Made by a program: the position numbers and the translations under genes
The notes under the pieces: generated by a model
What the model saw: the letters and a program-made list of their open reading frames with translations, nothing else
Told to the model about the DNA's origin: nothing
Database searches by the model: none
From: Heliocybe sulcata
Lineage: Eukaryota; Basidiomycota; Agaricomycetes; Gloeophyllales; Gloeophyllaceae
DNA length: 64,000 nucleotides
NCBI GenBank assembly: GCA_004369045.1
Contig: ML213503.1
Span: 3,079,697-3,143,696 of the forward strand
Direction: 5' to 3'
Part shown: piece after piece, positions 1-12,133 of the stretch
How positions within the stretch are numbered: position 1 is the first letter of the stretch
Layout: each line of letters opens with the position of its first letter

Positions 1-1355
1 CAGCAGACAATTAATCAAACCGCTCCCTTGGTCTCCCACCATTGCCATCCTTCTTCATCTCGGCGCGGTAGCACTTCGGCGATGAAAGCTTCATGTTCTT
101 GTGAATTCTCCCCCCTGGCGACCGCATGCTTGTTTAGCATGCGAGCGCGACGGGTCAGCGTTCTACGCTTGGGATACAAACTTTGCGGACCCAATCAAGA
201 AGCATCTCCCTGCCTCCTTAACTCCCGCTGCTCGTCCCGTGGTGGCAGATGATGCGGGACTTGATATGATTGGAGTGCGTCTCCCTTGCCTAACTGGACC
301 GGAGGATGCTCGAAACTTTGCGGAGCAAGGTTGATTGGCTGCTCCCGCCGGTACAGTGCCTTCTCTTCTTCTGTTACGTTCGAAGCGTCCTGTCAGAGGT
401 ATCCAAAGCACCAATACCCATGGCGCCTATTCGAGGCGGCCTGATCTGACATTGGTTCAACCCTGCTGGGGGTGGTCTAGTTTTCTCCGATGATGTAGTG
501 GCTTGCGTTGGCGTGAGTATATCGACGTTTCCTGATCCTCTCTATTGGCGCATGCGGCCATGGCTATTCATATGCAGTTATTTTGGGTACGCCCGCCACC
601 ATTGGTACTGCCCGCAGAGCATTCACATCCATACTCTCCGACCAACACGGATGGACGAGTAGAACGTCCTGGAAAGCAGCGATGTTGCCTGAGTGGGGTA
701 TGCCCGTGGCCGCCCCACCGAGGTGCGCGACGCGACGCGATCGAACCAGTCAGGGCATCGTCTCCACGAAGGCGGTCGGGCAGGCACAAGAAGCGCAGAG
801 ATACCCTTCGGCAGATCTTTCAAATTCATCTGGATTATAGAAAACGGGGTAAAGAGGACACCATATACATTCATCTAGAGCTGTCCTCGGCGATAGTGCC
901 AGGAAAGTGGATTGCAGATGGTAGTACATTGGAAGGATATAAAGGAAAAATAACTACTAACTAATGGCAACACTAACACCGATAACTACTAGGTGAAGAA
1001 GATACTCGAACAATCCAGCGCTGTACACCAATCCTGAACGTGAAGCCACAGATCGCAATGGTAAGGTAGCGGATGGGGCAATAGAAGAGGGGATGGGGTA
1101 GGATGGATAGGGTGATTTGAAAGAATGTGCGGGTGCCTAAACACTTGGACAATCTCTGAGGAGATCGCCACGAAACAGGACCAGAATCCGGGATAAGGGT
1201 GCCTCCATGAGCAAGAGGAGAGGCCTTTGTAAGATGTGAGTCCGATCAGCATTCATAGCAGTTGTCTATAAACGCCGAACCTTATGGTTAGAGGCATTGA
1301 CCATGAGGCACAAGGCACACTCTCACCTGCTGAAGCCTGGCTCGTCGACAACCAA
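1..1355. other. Gene-free stretch before the repeat-peptide gene
   Basis: No convincing gene was found on either strand. The open frames are short, overlap one another and show no domain, signal peptide or splice logic. The part nearest 1356 is presumably the 3' flank of the minus-strand peptide-precursor gene. No tRNA or recognisable transposon end was seen. Confidence 0.5.
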
Positions 1356-1685
1356 TTACCAATCCGTACCGGGGGCGGGCTCGCGCTTCCAGTCCGTCCC
1401 GCGCCTCCAGTCGGTACCAGGCGCAGGCTCCCGACGCCAGTCGGTGCCCCGCTTCCAGTCCGTCCCCCGCTTCCAGTCGGTACCAGGCTCAGGCTCGCGC
1501 TTCCAGTCGGTGCCGGGCTCGGGCTCCCGACGCCAGTCGGTGCCGCGCTTCCAGTCGGTCCCCCGCTTCCAGTCAGTGCCAGGCTCGGGCTCACGTCTCC
1601 AGTCGGTGCCAGGTTCTGGCTCGCGTTTCCAGTCAGTGCCACGCTTCCAGTCGGTGCCTCGCTTCCAGTCGGTACCCCGCTCCTC
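1356..1685 (-). repeat. Coding minisatellite of GTDW units
   Basis: The units are 18 nt (KR-GTDW) or 30 nt ([10 protein letters not shown]). They are ordered in a higher pattern of two short then two long units, which gives blocks of about 96 nt. Copies 2-5 and 6-9 follow the pattern fully and copies 10-13 partly. EPAP replaces EPEP only in the last block. Open frames on the opposite strand across this repeat are by-products of its periodicity. Confidence 0.85.
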
Positions 1686-1893
1686 CTGCAAGAGTATACA
1701 GGTAAGAAATGATGACCGGACAGCACAAGAGAAGCACGTACAATCACAGCAGATGCATCAGCCTCTGGCGTCTGTATTTTTACGTCAGAACGGCGTGCAG
1801 ATTATGGTCAGCGGCAGGACGTACGGGTAGGCCGTTGGCCAGGACGGCAAAGAGAAGGAAAAGTAGGGTGAGGTAGGTCTTTGAGAGGAACAT
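1356..1893 (-). CDS. Kex2-processed repeat-peptide precursor (14 x GTDW)
   Basis: The predicted secreted precursor has 142 residues in three exons: 1825-1893, 1742-1771 and 1356-1685. Both introns (53 and 56 nt) are GTACGT...CAG and lie between codons. Exon 1 encodes a textbook signal peptide ([21 protein letters not shown]). A small exon adds a short acidic pro-segment ([10 protein letters not shown]). Exon 3 encodes 14 copies of GTDW separated by KR or RR, about half with an extra EPEP or EPAP, and stops directly after the last GTDW. In fungi Kex2 cuts after KR/RR, Kex1 trims the basic residues, and Ste13-type dipeptidases remove X-Ala/X-Pro pairs. Many identical tetrapeptides are therefore the expected product. 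No oxidase or DUF3328/UstY-like gene of the cyclic-peptide (ustiloxin-type) pathways is adjacent, so the peptide may stay linear. Signalling or RiPP function is inference. The first copy is preceded by ER rather than KR. Confidence 0.8.
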
Positions 1894-4800
1894 GTTTGGG
1901 TAGCCGAAGCAGTTGGAGATTGGATTAAAGAGCGACGAGGGTGAGCAATTTTAAATGAGCCGAGGTGGAGATAGATGAGAGCGCACCTGCCGCAGTGTCC
2001 CGTTCCTCTGGGCCACTTTGCCGGAGTGCCGGTCACGTGCTTACGGTAACTTTAGATCGGACTCGGGGCTTTTCTCTCAGATGCCCCTGCCACTCGCGAT
2101 CAATGTCAATTCGCCGGCGCCACCACGCTGCCCGCCTCAGGGCTGCCTATTTCCTCGAGCCTGCCATCCTTCCATTCCGGCGTATTGCTCACATCGCAAA
2201 CAGAATTCCTTCTCCTGCTCAGGGCGCCATTGACGTCGTCACGCGGGTGCGCCAGGTGCAGAACACTATAGCATCACAGATCTTATCGACAAATCTTCCC
2301 TATCTGCCGTACGCCCGTCGCGACTCGTAAATATAGTACATTGACGACACGTGTAAATCCAGTCTCACAGGGCATTTGCGTTCGTCGAAAAGAATACCTT
2401 CAACGGATCCAGCAGAGCGTGCACGGCCGGAACGCCTTTCCTCGAACGAGGACATTGTACGCTGATATAGCTGGAGACCTAAACTGGGACACGCAGGGTG
2501 GGTTAATCAAGGGGATCTGATCGCGTGCGCAACAGTGCGAGCCGATAAGCGAACGACCGGTGGGTCCTCGCCCGATGCCCGCAAAGGCCATTGGCCTGCG
2601 GGATGGCCTATCGCTGCTCACGCCTCTTTGGTTCTTTGCTGCTCGATGACGACGTGGCGCTGGGTTACTGTCGCCGGCGTGGCAAGTACGCCGTCGGACG
2701 CGCCATCTGAACAGTCTTGCAAGGCTATTCACGTCGAGTCCAAGAACCGAACAATTATTTACGGCGCATTTCTAGAGCGCAGTGACGGTTTGCTCCCGTC
2801 TTCTTGTGAAATAGCTCTGACGTTTCCGGCGGCAAAATCTTTGGGAGTTGAATTCTAGGGCTTTGAGTGCAGTCGGCAATTATAGCTCTGATATGCACAT
2901 GTGCGTGCTGTCACGTCTCCCCGAACTGAATGGTTTCTAGGTATCACAAACAGTTGCGATCGTCTTGACCTTTGTCGTGGTTATTTGCGGGCACCATAAC
3001 AGAAAACGCTATGTCCCCCACCTGACGGGCTCTCAGCCCAAGTCTACCGTGGGTGCCGTCAGCAACCATTCGCCAGTCTTATCAGCCCTTCTTGGGGGCA
3101 CGGAGCTTGCTTCGAATACGTGCTCGTCCCATGGGTAGTTTCCCCGCACATAAGTCATCATTTGCATTTCGCGATCTTGCGTGCGACTCAAATAGCGTGA
3201 AACATTCCCAGATGCAAACCTTGTCCTGCAGCGCGACTCGACGCTGGATGTTTGCAAGGAGCGGGACCCGGCAGTAACGGCGTCAGAAGCTTCATGGCGC
3301 GTCGATATGCTCTAAGGCAATCTCGCAGTGATTGGCATGATGCTGCAGAACATTTATTGGACATCAGATCGGATGGAACAGGGTATGGACGGCAGTGGAT
3401 GTCAGACTTCCTCTCATGAGTGCAGTTGACAGTGTTCCTCCGGCGCCGTCCTGCCAAGCTGGCGTCTTCTTCGATCGGGAAACTCGGTGAGAGCGCGCAA
3501 AGAAGGCGTCTGCTAATCCGGGCCTTGAAACAGGAAGTGGGCACAAGGGGAACGCCCGGTCCAGTATGGCAAAAGTGCGGCTATTTGCGTCTCTGCAGCA
3601 GGAACGACGGAGGGACATTTGCAAAACAGGCCTGGGTTTGGGTACATGACTGGAAAGCGTATCAGAACGCCGGAAGCAGAGAAGATCGCTCAAGGCAGGA
3701 GCTGGAAGTGCCGGGACGTGGACGGGTTGGCGACATGCAAGGATGGTTGGCCAGGCACGTTGCATTGGATTCTCCGGTGTTGAGTGCGCACTTGGCCCTT
3801 TGTGGCGCCCGGCAACCCCGCGGTATCGCGCACGTCCTTGCGCTGGCTCTGCGCGGAGAAGAGAATCACTTGTTGCCAATCGGCATTCTTGGGTCCGGCG
3901 TAATTCTGGAAAAAGACATGAGGATGTCGTCATGAGAGAAACATGGGGAGATCCGGGAGTGGTAGGTCGGAGTGACAAACTGACAAGATGGTGGGCTCAG
4001 TAGGCTGTCAGGTATTCTTGCCATAGGCATGCGCTGAGGCAGCAGCTCTGGACTAGGCGGAAATCTGATCTCGGTGGTGAGCTCATAGATAGGGAACATA
4101 ACCGACCCTGCACCCAGGCAATTTCGGAGACCGGGGCATTGCGAGGCCTAGCACGCCTTCTTTCCAGCCACCGGGTCACGAAGGACCGTCAGATGCGGGT
4201 ACTCTACCGTTAAGCTCTAGTGAATCTCGCCACCTCCACAACAGCAAGTGTAGCTATCACAGGGACCATGATGGGACTGCAGGAACGGCTGTAGTCATGA
4301 TCGGATGTTGCCGGTATGTTTCTCTTGAATGATGGCGACCGGTCTGGCAAATCATTAATCAGGGATTGAGCCTCTCGCCGGGACCGATGATGGGACTCCG
4401 GTGCTCGTGGGACATAGAAGGCATCGCCATTTCTGTTCCGACTGACCGACTCGGACAAGGATCCCTTCCGAAGCCCATCGCGGGAGTCTCAGTCACCGAC
4501 ACAACCCTCGTACGGTCCTATCCTGGCGTCACCGCTGTCGACACGAATGACCACTTCACTCCGCCCAATTCATGCTCTGCTACATCCGCAGAGGACGGGC
4601 CTTGATTCTGCCACTACGATCTGTTCGCCATCACGAAAACCTTAGCTTAACAAACACTGTATGACACCGGACGCCGAGGAATATATCTGATCCGCATGGG
4701 ACTGTAGATGTGGACGTATACTTTTTTTCCCCCTCTGACGCTTACCGCTGGCTCAGGACTTGTACACAATCGCCGCTTGCAACGGTCGGGCTGTTTTCTC

Positions 4801-5495
4801 TACTTGCAGATTTATCTTGACTAGCCGACGGCTCCTGGCCTCCTGGCACTCGAGAAATTTTGCAGAGCAACGGAACTGCATAGAGCCCCCAAGATACGTG
4901 ATGTGCGGAAGTACGCGAAACTCAGGCCCAGTAAGTCGCAGGCTGTCCCGGTTGATCTCAGCACCCAGCTGCGATATCAGACGACCTAACGGCATTTTCT
5001 CGCAAGGCTACCATATACTTGTCAGATATGTTGCACGGGATTACGATGCACACGAGCATCTCTACGAGCCCGGAACCTATGTCCGCTGCGGGGTGCAGTG
5101 GCACGAGGCGAGATTACAATTTCGGCTCGTAATCCTTCTTGCATTCCACTGGAGTAAACTATTCTAGCAATGGTTTGGCTGGATGATCCAGTCGTGGATG
5201 TTCCATTGGTTTACCACCGCTGTGATTTTCTAGACTCTCGTCTCCCTTTCGAACAAGACGTTCCATGGAGGCGTCAGGGAAGCGGTGGTCCCACCCGAAC
5301 AAGCCGACGACATCTAGCATTTCAAGAATGTCCGACTCGTTCGATACCACAGGCTATGGTATGTATCCCCGGAGTCTTCAGTATACTAATCACTGAAGCG
5401 TATTCCATAGTAACTGTAAGCCGCACTCGAGATTTTCAGTAAGTCCGTTACGCTAGGCCTGCAGACATGATTGATACATAGAGCAACAATATGCA

Positions 5496-5770
5496 GGATA
5501 ATAAGGTTTTTGGGCGAAACACCGTGCGTTCACGGAGACCTGATTCAACCAAGCATCAATACTACTCCTGTGATCTTCAGACAAGTGCACCAGAGTATGT
5601 CACGCTTGAAACGCAACAACGTTATTTGAATGCCACAACTAACTAAGCCAGGCGACAACGAGACAACTGTGCGTTCCCAGCTCTCGTAATTCGGTTCTGA
5701 TATCCAGGCGAAATATATTCTAGCGACGTTCCGGTGTGCATGTCGTGTTCCACTGGTAGGCTGCGTGTGT
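5496..5770. repeat. Diverged duplicate segment, copy A
   Basis: It shares many blocks with 5840-6185, among them GGATAATAAGG, CACGGAGACCTGATT, GTGATCTTCAGACAAGTGCA, GAAACGCAACAACGTTAT and TTCCGGTGTGCATG, in the same order and orientation. The copies differ by substitutions and several small insertions. No open frame is conserved between them, so it appears to be non-coding, possibly a fragment of an unrecognised mobile element. Confidence 0.7.
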
Positions 5771-5839
5771 TCCGCCCTTGCAAGCCGCATTCGGATCGCT
5801 AGTGAGTCTCCGCTTACACTGGGTGCAGACTTGTATACT

Positions 5840-6185
5840 GGATAATAAGGTCCTTGAGTGCCAGTGGATTATGATATACCTGGAACACCCTGCGTGCACG
5901 GAGACCTGATTTAACCAAGCGTCCATACTACTCATGCGGCGGACCTCTTCTCTCGTGCCTGGCGGTCAGCTCCTGGCGACGTGATCTTCAGACAAGTGCA
6001 CTAAAGTCTGCTATGCCTGAAACGCAACAACGTTATCTTAATGCCACAGCTAAGACAAGCCAGACGACAACGAGACAACTGTGCGTTCCCACCTCTCGTA
6101 ATTCGGTTCTGATATTGACCAGAGCAGCCACGCGAAATATATTCTGGCGGCGTTCCGGTGTGCATGGTAGGCTGCGTAGACCCTC
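5840..6185. repeat. Diverged duplicate segment, copy B
   Basis: Second copy of the segment at 5496-5770, lying about 70 bp downstream in direct orientation. It carries extra bases near 5875, 5937-5975 and 6115-6130 that are absent from copy A. Confidence 0.7.
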
Positions 6186-7113
6186 CGGGCCTCGCAAAAT
6201 CTCTGGTGCCGGTGCAGAGCTTCGAGAATCTTGGTCAGGGGGCAGAGTTGGGTGGCTTGACAACAAACTGCTTTACGCCCGAGCAGACCGATCCCCGGCG
6301 GTCTGACTATGGATCTCCTGGTCAGAGCCAGGCGAAAAGCGGTCTCCTGCATGTGATTATTCAAACCTCTTCTCCGTCAGAGCTCTCACCAATGAAGAAC
6401 TCTTGAAGCTAAGACGGCGCACTAGGATAGCCGATGCTCTCCCTCCGGTATCCTGCTTGCTCGGTGCTCGGAATAATCACGGCCAGAGGACGATCATCGC
6501 AGCATTTCTCGAGCAGCACGGGAAGAACTTATCGCGTCGTCAATTTATTCAAACGTCGACCCAGCTCGACATGGGCTACACGAGGCAACCATCGCGACTT
6601 GGAATGAAACTTCCCTGGCGCGTATCGATATACACCTGGACCACGAGACCGCAGAAATGAGATGTTATCCGTACTATGAAAACCAAGATCGTCTGTATAT
6701 GAGCCAGTGCGACTCTGGAACGCATGACGACACGACCAGATGACACCGGCGCTTATGATAATCACTACTTACTACAAGATTTAATCGTATCTGCGGTTCT
6801 TTAAGGGAACTACAGTCTAGCTAGACCCTCCCAGTGTGCCTCCTGGCTAGTCTTGCCCTCGCAGCCGTGGTCATATCTTCCCTACTCACCGCATCCTGCT
6901 CCCAGTCGCGCCCACGGCCGGCTTTCCTAGTGTCGAATAACTTCCCGACGGGAAAGAAGCGTTGCAGAAAGGGTTTCTTGAATGTTACCGAACCAGAGCC
7001 CGATGTCGAAGGGCGGGACAGGGCGGGCGAATATTGGGTCGATGATGTTGACAACGAAGGCGACATCTGCGTCGAGTTCTATGGAATAGAGTAAGGACAA
7101 GCTACCATTAACA

Positions 7114-8584
7114 CTAGCGTGAGGTGCGCACTGCGATCCTGTACTGTGTACGTTTTCCGGCACCTGGGCCAGGCCCGGTGTGGTACGTCTCGGAGTCAGA
7201 TGTAAGGCTGTCATGCCTGGCTCTCGCCCTATATCGAGCAGGGCCCTCGTTCCTTGGCCCCGTCGCATCGTCTTCGAATCTGGCGCGTAGGCGTCTCTCG
7301 GGCTGCGGCTCCTGGTAGCCTCTGGAACGCACCGACGCCCTCGATTGAGACCTCGGGGGAACGTCCGGATTCCTGACATTCGCTCGGACATCCGGCTGAG
7401 GGGGAGGAGGCAAGCTCTTGCTCCTATAATTGCGCGGATTGAGACCTTGTCTCGTATCAGGTTGGACATCGGACGGTCGTCCTCGTTGCGTGCTGGCTGG
7501 CGCATCACCCCGCCCGGGCGGGCGGGCGTGGTACCAGGATTCACCAGCGCCCGTGGACTGGAGCCGCGCTGGCGCAGAGTGCGAGAAAGCGACCCCTGGA
7601 GGTGCGGGGTGCGAGGCGGTTCTCGTCGCGGGCGGCCTTGACTTGGGCGCAGGCTGTTGCCGGCGCTCGGCGTACTGTCGATCGCGGGACTGACTGCGGT
7701 CAAGGGCGGAAGCATTGCCATCTGGTATATAAACGCAAAGGTAAGTATCTTTGAGTAACTACATTGAAATCTATGACTTACCGGAGCTGGCGCCTTTTCG
7801 GCGCATGGAAACTTGTGGCTGAGGAGCTGCATTCTCGATGTCTTTGGTTTGAGGCTGGCTTTGTGGCGCATACCCAAAGCGAGCCGAGAGTGGTTCGGAG
7901 AAGGATAGACCCAGCTTTGGTGAAGACGGGCGTATGGTCTGTGCTTTCTCATACGAAACGACATTATCCTCCGCGAAAGTATTCAGTAAGTTGTTCAGAC
8001 GGGGGGCGGAATTCGTATTAGCTGCCGTGTTTTGCGTATGTGGGTTGGGCTGCAGAGGTGGTAAGATACGTATTTGTTCTGGGAGGACTGGAGTGGGAGG
8101 GCCATAGTCGTAGAGGTACGTTGGGCGGACAGTCGGCCCGATAGTGGGTTTGGGAGGCAGGACGTTTGAGGCCGATACGGATCGCCCGCGTGTTACCCAG
8201 CTAGGACGCGCTTTTCACGCGTCGTTGTCAGACTGCGTGAGGAGAAAGGCCTGAGATATACTACATACCGTGAAGGTCCTTCTTCTCAACGGAAGGCTCG
8301 ATAACGACGTCTGCCCTCCCATCATCGAACTTCAGCACCATCTTCGGCGGGACTGAATAAATACTCTCGTTATCATATTCATCATCTCCATGAACAGCGC
8401 CGCTAGAGTCCGAAAGAAACGATGGAACGCGAGAGGGAGGCTGGGACGGGGAGTAGAAATAGTCGGAGGGAGTGTGTGGTTGTGTGGCATGGGACTTAAC
8501 CCAATTGGCGACACGCTTTCGAGACGCGACGTAGGAGGCAATATTCCGTGGCGTAGGTTCGTTGTCGTAGTAATAGTCTGCCAT
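7114..8584 (-). CDS. Hypothetical low-complexity protein
   Basis: Three exons (8269-8584, 7782-8210, 7114-7721) give 450 residues with matching phases. The protein starts MADYYYDNEPTPRN. It has an acidic, Tyr/Ser-rich first 105 residues, a Pro-rich middle with PPTPVLPEQIRILPP, and a long Arg/Pro/Ser/Gln-rich, mostly disordered C-terminus with few hydrophobics. No signal peptide, membrane segment or known domain is visible. The intron at 7722-7781 is a clean GTAAGT...CCAG. Intron 8211-8268 uses GTATGT and a weak acceptor (GTGAAAAG) preceded by a good CTGAC branch site, so that junction is the least certain. It looks like a fast-evolving, disordered fungal protein; no function is proposed. Confidence 0.65.
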
Positions 8585-11500
8585 TGCAGAATAGTGAGGA
8601 ATAAACAGCAAATAATAGCTTAATGGTTAGTCAAGGGGGGAGGAAGAGGAGGACTGGCTGCCTTGGCCAATCGCAGGTTTAATGACAAAATTGCGCACTG
8701 CGCACTGGACGAATCTAGGCACTGCATGACTCTATTCACGGCATCGCCATAGGGGAAGGGATAATTGGATGGGCCAACTCTATACTTGTGGTTCACGGGA
8801 AGACGGGCGCATGTGTGGAAGGAGGTGCCCAATGGATATCCGCCACCGACCCCCGTTTTTGGCAAAGGATTGTCTCTCGGAGACCTACAAAGTCTCTCTG
8901 GTCCATCATTTGGTCCCGGTGGTCTCAGTGATGCTGGGAACGAGACCGGCTCTACACCAAACTCCCGCGACATTGTCTCCTTTCCCAACGACACCGAGCG
9001 GAAATGAAGGTTCTCGCTGCCTCGTGGATCTAATATCATGTCCCGCCTCTGACCCGCCTTGATCACAAGATATCTAATCTGTATTTGTCTGTGGAGACTC
9101 TTATGACTCACGAATCCATTTTACAACTGGAACTGGTTGCTGGCGAGTGAAGAAAAGGAGACCCCGGTAAGTGTCTTTGAGCACGAGATCTAGAGGACAT
9201 AACAAAACCGTCGAGGAGCTTGTGATATAGAGTATTGTTGGTCCGGTTCATAGGTCGGATCCACGCCCGGCTGCGGTTGGGACTGTCCTCACCGGGATGG
9301 CCCTAATGGTACTACTGGCCTTCTCACCGTCCAGACTGTACCATTCTGGGTCGATAACAGAAATGCGCAGCATTAAGCTTTGTACCCTGCGTACTACCCA
9401 TCATTTCAACTACACGGCCGCCACTCAGATCCTTGTCCTTGCCGTGCTCGAAAAGGCTTACAGGCAGCGATAATCGAGACTGCTACCCTGGTCGAAATCC
9501 GCTTTATATCCACCCAACAGTCTCGTCGTCGGCTGCAGGCTTCCCAATCTTCCCAGCGGCAGTCCTCGTCCGACGGCAGAGATCCGTTCGAACCAGGAAC
9601 AAGCAGGACTCTGCGCTCGGTCAGTGTATGTCCATAGTTCCCTTACAGAATTGTCCCCGCAGGGCCGACGGATCGTTACTATCGCTACCCAGAGATAACG
9701 GGCGCGAATCCGGCACTTTTGTCCAACTACAAATTCAACTTCCGCGGCGTGGCCCCATGGCACGATTCGTACCAGGCTCTGGTTCTTGGCCACCAAGCTC
9801 TTATGCCTGCAATTCACGTCCACAGGTACCAGGTGCCTGTACAGAGATCACCTCCAGTATATTCCCTCTCGCTGGGTGGGTCGCAGGCATAGGTGAGACC
9901 CCTCCGTGAGAGGATATTACGCCAAGATTTTCAAATACTCCGAGCGTCGGATGTTGAATAGAGAACCAGCGATGTCGGGTGTTCTTCCAGGCCACCCTGG
10001 TCTATATTGAGACGCAGTGAAGTTGAGGCGCCCCTGCTCTACAAATTCACAGAGTTTCCTCTGTAATTCGAGTTGTTCGGTGGATAGACAGCGTTGCTAT
10101 AGAACTTGATTTGAAGATAGGCGCGGGGACAGTGGACCAATGAGGGGCTACTGACTGCGACCCCGCAGCACTATTATATGGGTAACTCGCCGATACAAAT
10201 GGCAGTCGGGTACTTACTAACGTCACTGTCTTAGAGCTTGTGCAAGGGATGTCAGAGGGAGGGATATTTAGGTATGCTGGCCAATAGCTAATCTGTCCGC
10301 TGGTTCAGCCTCTCCCATGTGCAAAGTGGTGGCTTATATGTCCCGTTATAACAGATACCTCAAAAGGCCATGGTGGCGTTATCCACCAATTCGTGAGACA
10401 GCAATTCTTTGCATTCTCTGGCACGCATCAGCTGGTCCTATAAATGCCGCTTGTGGCCACCAGCTTGCTGAACCTCGCGTCCACCACCACCCTTGCCCTC
10501 ACGGACGCGCAAGAGTACATATATCCGAAGGCTGTCGCTGCTGCACATGGTAAGAGAGCAGATCGGGTCCACCCGCGCGATCCCGGGACTGCTGCCTTGG
10601 AATTCCCGCCTTGGAGTCGTTCCAACAAGCGCGAGTTCGGGCCAAGTCAGATGTCACTGGCAATGCCAACCCAAACCTTCTCTATGTAAGGAAAGCCTTC
10701 TCAGTTCGGTCATCCAGCCGCACCAGGTGTGAAATTATCAGTTTCCTCGCACTCCTAGCACCTCGTTGGCCGACTTCCTCCGGACCTCAGCTAGTCTGCC
10801 TGAGAACGCACAGGTGTACAAAGACCTCATCCGGTCTTCTGGACTTTTCTCTCTCCTCGTGATATAGGTCATCTTTTGCTGGACCTACGGCTCAGTAGGT
10901 GCGTCGTCACGCAGCCGAGATCTCTCTGCTCCTTTTCCATTAGCAGCTACCGGGACTTCATGCTCAGTGTCTGATAGACACTGTCCTAGGGCATGCCCAA
11001 TGCCGTTTGCCGGTAGGGAAAATTCATTCTCTCGCACTGACTCACAGGCTCCAGACTGCTCGAGGGCTTGGACGACTTCGCGGCGAGGCTGGCTCCATTA
11101 TCTACGTCTAGAGGGCGGGAAAAGACGTCGCTGCACGGGAGTAAAACCTGTCAGTCTGGACGTACCATCGGCGGTTATTGAGGAAACTGCGTCGGTCTGG
11201 GAGCATGTCCAGGGCCGCCTCTATTCGGCAACAGTTTCTTGTACAAATGCGCAGGTGTGCGCCGTCCCCCAGTCAAGTCTCAAATCACGTCCTCACGCGC
11301 ACGCCCGGTAGAGCCTTTGAAGCCTCTTCTATTGCACCCGTAGGCTGGTAAGATCCCACCCGGACCGGCGGACCAGTAGAATATACGCATCTGCCCGAGG
11401 CGCACCCGAGGCCACAATGAACCCAAAGCCAAAAATACCCATAATCGTCTTGATAGGTGGAAAGCTGCGAAGCTCCATCCCATTCCTGCGGCTTAATGAA

Positions 11501-12133
11501 GTCAATATAGTCAATGCCGCTATAGTATACATAAGCTTGATACCATGCGTCCGAGGGAGGGCCAATCGGAGAGTTTGCAGTGATCCAGAAGCACTGTACA
11601 GAGTCCGACGAATGCTGAATGAGCTTCCTTATGACGATATTTGATGGTGAGATAGAAACCGAACCGGTACCGGGGATCCTGTACATTACTTCTGTCGAAT
11701 CCTGGTGGGGCGGGAGCAACCAGTCGCTTGAACGAGCTGGACCAAGGACCGAACGTCTTATTTGTACAAGGCGATCCTCGAAAGTAGAAAAATTTCTTTC
11801 ACTAGCGCAACTAGCGACGGTCGGCTGACCAGTGATAAAGCAGATCAGCTTGCACGGGCACTTAGCCATAAGATTAGTCGCCGGGGCTTCTACCGGCTGA
11901 TCCTTGAGAATATTCCCGCTGGTCGGGCTAAAACGCTACATGAGCGCATGCATCTGTGACTTTCCTCGCAAGAAAAGCTTTAAGCTCGCCACTGCCGTCG
12001 GGACCGCAGCGCGAACAATCCCAATTCCAAGGGACAGCCGTACCGGCATGTAATACACACAAGGAAAAGTACCACCGGACTTAATCCTGCAGGGCCGCCG
12101 CATTAGTCAAGGAGGAAGATGGAGAAGATGAAA
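8585..12133. other. Gene-poor stretch with coding-like fragments
   Basis: No intact gene could be modelled. Two patches read like protein in more than one frame: about 9655-9860 (plus) and about 10443-10865 (plus, listed as a possible pseudogene). An open frame of 194 residues on the minus strand at 11285-11869 has no recognisable domain and is Tyr/Trp-rich in a way unlike the neighbouring genes. It is not called. The last part is the 3' flank of the PRP17 gene. Confidence 0.4.
10443..10865 (+). pseudogene. Possible decayed protein gene, family unknown
   Basis: Protein-like wording continues across different reading frames: TDAQEYIYPKAVAAAHG then HPRDPGTAALEFPPWSRSN near 10510-10625, followed in another frame by QFPRTPSTSLADFLRT and ASLPENAQVYKDLIRSSG near 10735-10850. 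One plausible GT site follows AAAHG, but no set of introns restores one frame that I could find. I do not recognise the family. This is either a broken host gene or a coincidence of composition. Confidence 0.25.

Larger units (their letters stand above)
1894..7113. other. Gene-poor stretch with decayed sequence
   Basis: More than 5 kb without a gene that can be supported. Open frames here, including about 200 residues at 3364-3978 on the minus strand, have no domain, low-complexity composition and no coherent splice pattern. The part near 1894-2050 should hold the promoter of the peptide gene; an AT-rich TTTAAAA-like element lies near 1955. A diverged internal duplication occupies about 5496-6185 and is listed separately. 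The whole may be old transposon or pseudogene debris, but no end repeats or protein signature were recognised. Confidence 0.45.

Noticed and set aside
1284-1830. Open frames on the plus strand across the repeat ([11 protein letters not shown] type)
   Set aside because: They are products of the repeat period on the opposite strand. They lack a signal peptide, and the minus strand has the signal peptide, introns and exact ending.
3364-3978. Open frame of about 204 codons on the minus strand
   Set aside because: No domain, low-complexity composition with scattered Cys/Arg/Pro, no splice or start context, and a competing frame of similar size on the other strand.
11285-11869. Open frame of 194 codons on the minus strand
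   Set aside because: No recognisable motif or signal peptide. The frame has no supporting splice structure and lies in a decayed region.
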